From the NCBI GenBank assembly GCA_021014325.1, contig JAJGQC010000433.1:29635-93634 (forward strand): 64,000 nt of DNA, given 5' to 3'. Below are positions 1-12,300 of the stretch, piece after piece. The DNA comes from Plazaster borealis. Taxonomy: Eukaryota; Echinodermata; Asteroidea; Forcipulatida; Labidiasteridae. How positions within the stretch are numbered: position 1 is the first letter of the stretch; the number at the start of each line of letters is the position of its first letter. A program made the position numbers and the translations under genes. The notes under the pieces are model-generated. The model was not told the DNA's origin, did no database searches, and worked only from the letters and a program-made list of their open reading frames with translations.

Positions 1-55
1 TGTAACCCGTTGCGATTTTGATTTCGTTTTTTGTTTTGTTGTTGTTGTTTTTTAG

Positions 56-313
56 ACGGTGGTGTTAATGTTTTTCCTGAGCAGCGGACACTGACAGTAA
101 ATGTAGGCGAGTTGGTCAACATGACAATGGTACCATCTAACACACAGACTAACGTCAGATGGAAGCATAATGAATATGCAATAGCTGGATGGAACAATCA
201 GCTCACGGTGTCTATTCCAAGTGTTTCAAAATCAGACAAAGGGATATATAGCTGCTTCGTGGACGTCCAAGAACATCAACAACGTCACGGCATAATGAGA
301 CTCATAGTACGAG
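56..313 (+). CDS. Gene 1 exon: Ig-like domain
   Basis: One phase 1-1 exon (acceptor TTTTAG, donor GTGTGT). It shows the Ig core Trp (RWKHN) and the end motif SDKGIYSC, but no Cys where strand B should supply the disulphide partner, as in the gene 2 copy at 46946-47200. Compared with that copy it has one extra codon and many replacements. It is the first exon of gene 1 in the window. Confidence 0.85.
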
Positions 314-3300
314 GTGTGTTTGACATCTAAAAACAAATATTTCACTAAATTAAAGACTTTGTATGTACCTATAGACGATGTGACCTCTGACGTCATTCGA
401 AAATCATAACATGATGCGCGCGCATGTCGCCGGGCAAAACCTTTGTGTACTGACAGCCAGCTATAAAGGACACGCAATGTTACCATGAGCACGCGTCTTC
501 TTGCCCGGCGGAAACATGACTTTTGTCAACAGAGGGCGGTTTGAATGTAAACAGAGGTCACATCGTCTATAATAGAATTGGTTTCTTTCGTTTGAAATCT
601 TTCTTTTGTTATTTACATTTATTTCAGCTTGTCCATCCGGGATTTGGGGTCCGATGTGCTCGACTGCATGTCGTCGATGCTACAATGGAGGAATATGTGA
701 TGATCACACAGGAACCTGCGTCTGTGCTCCGGGTTTCAGTGGAGATAACTGTGAAAAAGGTTTAAAACTAAGTCATTGACGGTTACGAAATAATCATGGC
801 AGAAATGATACCTTTGCCATATTAATAATGTTTTTCAGAATTGTAAAAAAGTGTTATTTAATATTTATCTCAGTAATTGTTCTAGAATACATTCCTTTGA
901 AAATATTAAATTACTAACAGTTGTGAAATAATCACCTCTCATGTTACAGTTCATGGTCGTCATGTGTTTGGTAAAGACGCTCAATACGGCTGTTCTGATA
1001 GTCACGACCCACACCACAATGCCTGTCAGGGTCATTTGTTCTGTCTTCCTGATCCTTATGGATGCTCGTGTGCTGCCGGCTACATGGGACTGGACTGCAT
1101 ACAAGGTAAGAGGATGCTTCGTGGTATAACAAAAGCATAGACTGGCTTGGTCTATGGTATAGTACACATCTAGAATACTCTTACAACAGGTAAGATAATA
1201 AGCATTTGTTTGATTTCTACATTGTGTGAGGAAAGCCTAAAATAAAAATATATAACATGCTGTTATTATTCAGAATGTCCGGATGGTATGTATGGTGCTG
1301 ATTGTAAACAAACATGCCACTGTCAAGGAGATGGAAATTGTCTTAAAGATACTGAGAATGCATGGAGGGTGTGGGTGAGTAAAGGAAGACGGTCATAAAT
1401 ATACATTTCAGTATTAGATTAAATACAATTATGAAATATTCATCCAAAATAAGCCTTCAATCATTCTCTTCACTTCCTTGTAACCTCCAGATATAAGTTA
1501 TTTCTAGTGTAATGTTTGCATCATTTCTTTCCGCAGGTTGTCAATCTCTCTATTTTGGTCCCAACTGTCAATGTACAGGTAAGACAGTGTTTGTAATTCC
1601 AAAATTAAATGCATGCTAGGAACTTCAATTGGTGGTGACTTATGATTCAATTCTTTCTAACTTTATCGTTCGTAGACCGTTTTGATACAGATTTAAATGA
1701 CCTTGTTCACACAAAGAACTTTGTTTATTGATAAATACCATTAACAATCTAACTTGATTAATGCCCATGTGAACTTTTATTGATTTCAACTTGATACTGT
1801 TGATAACGGTACTTGGACCGGACGTTTCGACTGGTCGCACGACTCAATTCTCCGTTACTTGCAGCAATATCTTTGTGTTTCAAATAACACATTATAACAC
1901 CCTCCGATATCAAAACTCGACCATTATGAAGTGACTACATCCTGAATAACTAATACTCTAGATGCTCTTAGCGGCCAAACTAGTCATCAATATCGTCACT
2001 TGTCTAATACTAGCACTTTCGAAAACACAATTTAAATACTGAGATTCGAAAAATCATTGCAAAATACCTGGAAAGTATTCGTACCATTTCATTTCTAAAA
2101 ACCTTTGATATGTTACTTGTTATATGAACTGGATCCTCGAGATGAATAAAACGTGTCACAAATTAAAATATACAATTATTGAAATATACAGGTGTCATCA
2201 CAGTCACTGTGAATCTCCGGGAAGCGAGGTCGGATGGACCGTCAGAAATAACCCTCGAGTGGGATGCAGTGACATGCGCAGATGAGTACAGAGTGGAATA
2301 CTCACAAATAAACAAAGACAGTTGTCAAACTATGGAATCATCATCATCGTATTTTAACACTCAATCAACGTCAACGACTATTCCCAATCTTGATTCTAAC
2401 TCTGTATACCAAGTGAGAGTTGACGCCCGTTTTGGTTCAAATTATAGCACTGCAGCAACTAGAGAAGTAATGACTCGTACCTCAAGTAAGATCTTCTGCA
2501 GTGTGGTTAGAAAGCTTTATTCCCTTTATTACCCATGTCCCAAAAAGTGTCTTTGGTGATTATTTACAAATTTCATCAATGTGTACATGCATTTATTATT
2601 AGCCCAACCAGCTCTCGAATCACTATTAACATGAAAAATGAAGCATAACCTCAGAAAGATATCGTCTGCCCAGTCTGCCCGCGTCTGTCTGGCTTACAGG
2701 TTATCAAGAACCCAAATAATAGCGCGCTATTGACTGACTTTGTGCAATACCTTGTTTAATAGAACCGACTGCAGCTCCAACTGATGTGCTGAATTCTACT
2801 AAGACCAAAACCAGTCTGAGTTTCTCTTGGAGTGAGCCACCGTGTGGAGGTCGAGGTGGTGTCATCACAGGATACACCTATAAGCTGACTCAAGTAGGTT
2901 CTATGCCTGATAATGTAGTAGGCCCGTCTGATATCTCAAGCACAGCGGTGACGATCAATGGTTTAATACCATACACTGATTACAGCTTCCAGGTTGCAGC
3001 GCGTACCAATGTAGGTACTGGGCCGTTAAGTAGCAGTCTTAATGTAAGAACGGCAGAAGGAGGTATGTATATCAATTTAGCTTTTATTATCAATTTCAGT
3101 TTTCGTTCTCCCCAATACACTACTATTTCCACTTACGAACTTAATCTGGTACAACAACTGAATCTGCACAATCTGACTCCATCCTTTAATCCAGAAGTAA
3201 GACATAATTTCATACTAATCCCCCATACTATTAATCATTGGTTAACATTACTTCTAAGATATTGACTTATCCAAATGAAACGATCTGATCATCTTAATTA

Positions 3301-6300
3301 ATCTCGGGTACAAGTAACAGATCAGTATTTAGTGCACATGTTGCTGACTACAAGCAAAATGGAAGACAATCTGCAATTTGTAAAATCGGTCCAATCAATG
3401 TGCATATCTTGTATTATTTACCATTATATCCTGAAAAGGTAACATTAAAGTCAAAACTTATCAACATTTCCTTATGAAAATATTTTTATGGCCATGTCAC
3501 ACAGGGCAATTTATTCAGTCAACTTGGAGGCAACAAACTGCACTGCATGCAAATGGAACACTTCGGCAGCACAAGACACATTTTTCTAGCTGTTACTATT
3601 CCCAGAAAAATAAATGGAAGACTGAAATGTGAATGAATTTTCTTATTGTAGATTGCCTGGGGCTGGTTGGGGCCTGTAAACTACCTTGTGTGACACGGCC
3701 TTATAGAATAACAATGATACTAAATACGTTCACTCTTTTTATTGAATGTTTGTTTGAACTATTTATTTTTTACTATAATCTTTTTGCACTAGAATAAACT
3801 ATGGTGTTATTTAAATTTTAGTTGAAGAGTGCTGTGAAATACATTTCTTTTTAACAGTTCCTCCTGCACCGATGGATTTGATGGTAAGAAGTGCTGATGA
3901 GAGTTCGATAACGGTGGAGTGGACAGAACCTGATCCTCCCCATGGAATCATAATCAACTATGATATCTCTTACTGGCCATCCATGCAAGATGAAGCATCA
4001 GCAGCCATAACGACAAACGTTAATGTGACGTCATTAAGCTATCGTATAGAGGGCCTCGTGAAAAATGTGAATTACTTCATCAAGGTCAGTCTATGTTTTA
4101 ATTACTTTATTACAATGAAGTATCGTTTATCTTTGAAAAATAAAAGAAGAGAACTGTTACATAGAACGCAGTTTTTGTCAAACATGTTGCTTTTTCATCT
4201 TGAGGTGCTACTTAAGAACTACTAATATAATGTGAAAAAATATTCTTGTTTGGAGGGCATAAATTTCTAAATTACTTTGACTTAGCATTCCAAAACTACA
4301 AAATATTCGCAAATAAATCAACTGAACATCCCAAACGTGTTGGGGTGTTTTGTTTTAGTTGATTAATGTGAATATCTTTCTTATCTTTTTTAAGAAAATG
4401 GCTAAATAGCTGCAAATAAAAACTTACCTTTGTCAATTTGTCACAGTAATATTATGTTTATCATCAATTCATGGAAAAGAAACTATGTGAAAATTGAACA
4501 GTTGACCATTGTCCCTAATTATCTCGTGAATTTTAAAAGTATGCCCGTCTTGTTTTCAAACGTTTAGGTTCGAGCCAAGACGTCTGTCGGTAGCGGTGTT
4601 TGGAGTGTTGCAGTCAATGGCACAACAAAAATTGGTGGTAAGAACTCGTGACAAGTAAAATTGTTAACATTCCCCGGATAATATAAAAATATCGAAATCA
4701 ATAGATCAAAATATATCTCGAAGATGTATTGTCAATTAGTGGAGTGTCGTGGCTGAGCGGTAAATAGCACTGGACTCAAGCTCTGGAGGTTCTGACCAGC
4801 ACTTGCGTCCTTGAGCAAGATACTTTGCCATAATTGCTTTGTCCTCCTGATAGGACATTAAGCCGTAAGTCCCATGTACTAGGATTGTTCGTGCGCGTAA
4901 AAGAACCAAGAACACTTATCGTGGAATTGTAGGGATTAACCCAGGTGTTTCTGGTTCACATAGCAACCCTTGTTTACAGGTTTCCTCAGGCTTGCAAGCT
5001 ACAGTGATTAAGTTCTCTTATATGAGGCGTCTTTGGTTTCATTACAAGAAATATATAATGATACTAATTTAAACATTGGATTTCCTTGTCTGATTTGATT
5101 GACAATCCTGATTGCTCCACAGTTCCTGGTCCAGTCGAGAATCTTCGGTCGACGGATCAAACTGATATGTCAGTTACCTTGGAATGGGATCCACCAATAC
5201 ACCCGAATGGACAGAAGTACATTGTATGTAGGCCTATCGTGTTTGTATTTCCACGACTTTTCGTATTTTAAATTTCACATTTTGTTAAACTATCATCTTG
5301 GCCTAATATTGTATTACAAAAAGTCGCCAACAAAGCTCATTAAATTAACTCTGAAATAAACATTATTATATGCTGCATAACTGTTTGCACCAAGTTACGA
5401 GAACATGAATAATGTCTTATGGTGTATAACTGTGTAATGCTGACTGTGAGGCATATACAAATCGATCAATTACTATATTTTCATATTATTTTATTTAATT
5501 TCTGTCAATTAAAAATTGATCGCAGAGTATTCCTGTCACGAAATACACACTTGATGAGAAAATTGTGTCTAAAGCCCTACGTTTGTAAACATTTGTTTCA
5601 AAATACATTTCCATCGTGATTGTTAACGTTCTTTTGCGCTTTATAAATCTCTCTTTATTATTATTATTATTATTACTTATACCGTTTTGTTTTGTTTATT
5701 TACAAATATTAAATTTCATACTAAATTCTCATGGATCGTATTTGGAATAGAGATAGACACGAGTTAAAATTCCTTTAATTCCAAACACACTGACCAGGTG
5801 GAGTACAGAGCTATGGAGAAACGTCACCAGGTGGATTTTACTGCAGATACTGCGTACATAAATATGGAACTTGGGAATGAGTTATGGGTCATAATAACCA
5901 ATCTCGAACCAACAACTAAATACGAGCTCAAGATTTCAGCACAAACCAAATGTTCACCAGCGATGCAGCAGTACTCGAAGTATTTACTAAACCACTGGAA
6001 AGTAAGAAAATACGTATTCTTTAAAAGAATGGCTAACGAAAAATTTAACCATCGTCACAATTTTGAACTTTCAATTATGTGTACAGGTTCAGTTCTTATA
6101 AAGGCTATTCAGGAACTGAAAGATAACGTGGAGTTGGATCTTACAAAAGATTTTTGATTCGCCTTTAGTTTTAACAACTAAGTACATCTTTATGATCGTC
6201 AGTTCTTTGTTTGATTCCGATTCCTGTTATAAACGTGTTATAGAAGAAACTCATGAGGCAGGCATTTAAAACCTCATCATGTTTTCATTGTATTTATTTA

Positions 6301-9300
6301 TAGAGCTTCCTACACCTTCGGCACCAAGTTCAAATCCAAACGATGCCACAGATACTACGGTCACAATCAATCTAAGCCGCATCTCTGATGATGTTTATGT
6401 TACGTAAGCATTATTTAACATTAATTTTAACAAATACGAAAGCAAAAAAAAAGTAAGCAAAAGTATAAGGGTTCTGATCTCACAGCACAGCTTGTTATGG
6501 GAAATTCATACATTGTAAGTTTGAGTGGTAACCTTTTCTAAACGAATTATACTGCTCAAGCCTTACTCTAAAACTGCCGGGTCAGAATTGACCCGAATTC
6601 CGGGTTCCGTGGGGGCTGACTCATTTCTGGGTCAGTATGACCCGGAATCTGTGTCGAAATGCCCCAGAATTTGCAGAATCCGAGGCAAAAACCCATTTAT
6701 TTTAACCAGTTTCCGTGGGTAAGGCTCCCTGGGATCCGGAATCCGGGTCAATTCTGATCCATGTAGCATCCAGGTGGATAAATTTACTCCTTTTACTCTC
6801 TATGCTATAGATCCTACGTGATTCATGTAAAGAAGACTGAATCCAAGAGGAAGAGAGAAGCTTTAGCTCCCATCCACTATGAGGACTCTCCCAATAACTA
6901 CATTGCAGCTGAACTATCCAAGGAGATGGTTAAAGACTCTTTTGTAGTTGGAGATGGTGGAATGTATGGAGGCTACCACAATGCACCACTAGACACAGGA
7001 GCAACATACGACATTCGTGTCGGATCAGTTAGCAGAGGAAACGGGACGGTACGGTTTCAAAAACAAATTTAAAACAACCCTAAGAATGCATTGGTATGGT
7101 AAAGATCATATCATATACATTGCTAGCAATGCTGATTGCCCAATCCTACTGGCAAGGCATATTGTGATGGTTGCATATCATTCCTCAAGGTGTATCCCTG
7201 GTTATACATCAGTTCCAGGTTGGATGGCTTCTGACTGGTACCCCAAACAAAGATATTGACGAAATAGGGAGACTGCCAAGGGCTAGATAGCTCAGTTGGT
7301 AGAGCAGCGGCCCGTTAATCCGGAGATCGAAAGTAAATTTATCTTTGTTCAACCCAATGGTTTATTACTTCAAGTTGATTGAGTTAATATTTATAAAAAA
7401 GATTAATACTTTTAAAAAGACATCCACACCGTTTTGCTTTTGCTACTTCCGTTTACTTTACAGGATGCACAGGTGACCTATTCTCAGCCAATTAAAGGTA
7501 AGTTATGCTTTAATCTCCTTTGAAACCCTTAAGTGAGGGCTGGTAACACTAAATCATGGCACATGTATTTATTGCACTGTTTTTCTCAAAAGTGCAATGC
7601 CCTTGGGGAGTCAAAGTCCTCGATAACATAATATACTGGACTATACTACACATCTAAGAAGGGTCAGGTCCCAGAGTTGTGTACTTTGTTTTGGTTTTTG
7701 TTGTTGTTTTTTGGTTTTTTGAGGGGCTGAAACATTGTTTTGCTTATATAGTTCGTATAAATCGGAATCCTCTGATAAGTGGAGCCATCTGTTCTTTGTA
7801 GCAGGCTTCAAGATGTCTTGCTAAAAACCTGTGCTAGGTTCTGTGGTTTCCAACATCCCTCCCCCTGCCAATCAAAATTGTTGGCTAACTGGGGTGCCAG
7901 TATCTAGTGGAACCTTCCTGCATTTGTTTAATCCCTGTGGTTACTCCCTCGCGTTAGGTTTTAAACCAATATTTGTCATTCTGTCATAAAGGCCGTTAGC
8001 TTACAGCACACGCTGGATGTGATTTTCAATTTACATCCCTTTCAATACCACTAATAGCTTTATAATTCACACGACTGCCATTGGTTACACTGCAGCCAGT
8101 AGACCGTTGGAAAATGCGTATATACATCCTTTGTAATGTTGATTTTATACTTTTTTTCAAAATTAATAACCATTCCAGACGTTGTAGAGATAGTTTGATT
8201 TTTTTTAAACAAATATTAAGTTTTAATTTTGTGTGTGTTAATTATTATGTTTTTACACTCTGAAACCAAAGTATTTTTGCACAAGCCTGAAGAAAGTGTT
8301 TTCTAACTGGAGATTCCGAGTCCATGAGTCATATTGACCACTAGGTCAACTTCAAACAATTATTGTAAATGTAAAAACAAAAAAATGTGTTCATTATAGC
8401 TACGGCAAAAGAACCAGATACTTCTGATGTAGGAACAATTGTTGGTGTTTTGATAGCTGTGATCATCATTGTCATCATCATCATCGTTGTCATCATATTC
8501 TTAAGAAGGTAACAACCACTTTTACCATGTTCTTAAGAAGGTAACAATCGTTGTCATTATGTTCTTTATTAAACTTAACAGTCATTGTCAGCGAGTTCTT
8601 AAGATGGTAACATCATTGCCAGTGGGTTCTTAAGATGGTAACATCATTGTCAGTGGGTTCTTCAGAAGGTATAATAAGTGTCAACGGGTTCTTTAGAAGG
8701 CAACAATCATTTTCGCCATTTCTATGTAATGATATCCTGGGAATAGAATGTACTTCAAGTGTCTTTCCTTTGTAAATCCGACTGTGTGTTTTTAGGAAGA
8801 AGAATTATGGACGATCAAGAAAGTCAAATGGTGGAATTGAAGGACTACAACTAGCAGGCACACCACTTCAATCGAATAATTTTGTACCAGGTAGATGATT
8901 GCTTTTGTTTGAACTTTTTACTGATATCATCTGAAACGATTGTCATTACCAATGATTTCCCATATGAACCCTTTTCAACTTTATGAAACAATTATTAATT
9001 GATGACATTCGACTGAGGGACTTTGAGAGCTTTATTTACACCTAATGCAGAGCTGGGTTTTTTAAATTATGCCTTAGAACTATTATTATATTAAAGGGTG
9101 TTAAAATAACACCAATGTAATTATGTTGGCAGAAATTAGTGTTATTTTAACACCCTATTGTGTACATTTTGATTCTTTTTTTCGGTATCTATATGTGACA
9201 ACACCTGTGGAAAATTTTCAAGCCACAACATTAACCTTTCCTAAAGAAAGTGTAAACTGCCTTAAAAAGCTTCCTAAAATTTTGTTTTACTTAAACAGTT

Positions 9301-12300
9301 ACTTGAGCGAAATTGTTTTAACGGGAATGCTATTTAAACTTGTTTATAATGTGTTTGTTTATATCATTTAAATGGAATTATTTTGAAATTGGTACACATC
9401 TAATTTGTTTGGTTATTATCGATTTAAAAATTAGGCCCCAACCTCAATGTTTTGAAAAACTATAAACACTTCTGCCGTTGACGGCGTGCGTCGAAATGAC
9501 AATACTTTGACGTTTATGTGTGGGATGTTGCTTTGTTACCTCTATGCTACAAAAAGCGGCTATACAAAACGGAGCTCCACATATGACGTTACATGAGTGA
9601 TGACGTAACAGGGCTTTTCGCGAATCGTTCTAATAAGCACCGGAGAAGGGTTTTCAAAATTGTTGTTTTTTAAACAATTAAATCTGTTTAATCTCATGTG
9701 AACTCAATATCCTTATTGATTGAAAACAATCATTTTAAATGCATTTCAGCAAAGATCAGTTGTTGCCGTTTTCGTTCAAGGGGGTCTTTAAAATAAGTTA
9801 TATTGTTTTTACCTGTACAGTGAACGAATATGCCTCATCGGTCTGTGTTGAACCTGCTGCAATAGAGATTCCTACACCCTCCACAACACCGTCACCATCC
9901 CGTAAACCCACAGTACCTACACCCTCGAGCACACCGTCAACACCCTGTAAACCCACAGTGCGTCCCCACAGCCCAAACAGTTGCCATTCACAAATCCACC
10001 ACCGATCCCTATTGACGAACTTGAGAAGTATATTGAGATGAAGAAATCGGCAGCTGCTGATAAAGGCTTTGATGCAGATTACAAGGTATTACAAGGGGTT
10101 TGGGAAACTCAGAAAGATGTAGAGGCTCAAAGTTATTAATCATAACAATTCTTTATCCGATGTCTCCTCCAAGATAGGAGCTGAAACCATCCAGGCTTTC
10201 ACTAAGGTTAAAAATCTTGGAGTGGAGTTTGACCAAACCATGCGGATGTCCAACCAAGTCACTGCTATTTGTCAATCCGTAAACTTCAATTTACGTAGCC
10301 TATCATGCATAAGAATGTACATTGATAAACCATCTTGCCATGCTGCTTTTAGAGCCCTTGTAACATCTCGACTAGATTATGCAAATTCACTTTTCTGCGG
10401 ACTGTAAACGCCTTCAACTGCTCCAAAACCGTGCCGCCAAACGATTTATCGGGCTCACAAATATGACAGTGTAACTCCTATCATTCATGATCTTCATTGG
10501 CTGACAGTCTCCAACCGCATTAGCTTCAAAATACTGACCCTGGTTTTCAAATGTCTCAATATATACTGACGCTGCACCTTCATACTTAACGGAACTCATT
10601 CAACTGTCAGCCAGCCAGAAGCCTCCGATTATCTACAGATACTAAATTACTCGTTGTGCCCAAAACCCGTACTATCACCGGCGACAAAAGCTTCCACGCT
10701 GCTGCCCCAAAACTCTGGAGCAATTTACCCTACAGTTTCGGCCACTCTAACTCACAAGCAGCTATAAAAATCTCTAAAACTCACTTGTTTGATCACTCAT
10801 GTGTTTTGCTTATTCTGTTAAATCCTTTGTTGCTTGTTGTTTAATTTTGTGTTAAGCGCTGTGTTACTCTCTCTCTCTGGTGTATTATTAACAACATCAT
10901 CATCATCTTCATGGTCATCTCCATGATCCCCGTCCCCATCATCAGTATCATCACTCATCATCAGGCTGTATTCATCAATTACACAATATTTTGTTGCACG
11001 TTGTGATGGCGTCCATAGTGTTTTGTACCCATGGACCCCATCATAGAGCGTGCAACAATTGTTTTGTTATACCATGGTAATAGACTGTGCAAGTCTGGTG
11101 CATCTTCGAACTTCCGGAACCATTGTGGTCCCAACCATATGGAGTTTTAAGTGGGCGGTATTTCGACAACTATTTAAGTTTAACGTAGTTTATGGCCATG
11201 AAATTTATATGAAAGTAAAACCAATTCAACAAATAACGAAGAAAACCCGAATGAAGTGACGAAGTGAGCCGCAAACCAAGGAAAATTATGTCATGGATGT
11301 AGACAATAATAAGACTTGACCTCCTTTTCCGGTTACTTGTAAAAAATAAAAGGATGCTGCCCACCCGTTGTCGTTAAACCTGTAAGATAGACGCACACAT
11401 TCGGGCGTGATTGGCAAATGGGGTTTCTAACAATAAGCATCCTCGTCCCAAATTTTAATTTTGTTTCAATGTTAATTTGAACATTTTTTTTAAATTGTAA
11501 GGCGCTGGAAACGAACAACGGTGGGCACGATCAAGGATTATTTACCCCGTGGGGTACATCTCTCATGTTCCCCTGAGCCATGCACATGCGTCTTTGTATC
11601 ACATCACGTGATTGATCCTCAACCAATAAAAACTCACAATCTATTACCGTGGTATAACAATGATGGATGAAGCCCTCCTCCATCTCTACTCAATGTTGCC
11701 GTGCTCATATTAGATTACACCATTCAAAATAGAAGCAGATAGTTTAAAATGTCGCAAAATTACCAACGTGTGTTCATTGTAAACTACACAAATTCAAAAG
11801 TAAACCGACAGGTCATCACGGAACGATGAGTCTAAATTGAAAAAGGGGTCTTTTAAAGGTTGCTTATTATGATTCCCCAACGTTGTCCAGAACATGTATA
11901 TCAAAGGGTTGACAAAGGATAAAAGAAAAGGACAAGTCTGGTCCAGTACTTTTAATACAATCGCTCTTAATATTTGAACCTACAAATTTTGACTGTTCTT
12001 TTTTTAATTTTAGACTCTTCCTGATGGTCAGTTACATCCCTGGACTGTGGCAAGGAAACCTGAGAACAAGACTAAGAACCGATACGCTAACGTCATTGCC
12101 TGTAAGAAAGTCTGCTGTACATTTTTCGTTGACACAATTTTATCTCGTGTCATGATTGTGTTTTTAGTATAGTTATTTATTATGTTGTTGGTTATTATTT
12201 ATTCTTTCAAGTATTCTTTACAGATTTAGAAAAAGATTACTGATTTGACAAAAGGGTGACTGATTGAAACTGGTGAAAACTGTGCAGATACGTAATTTTT

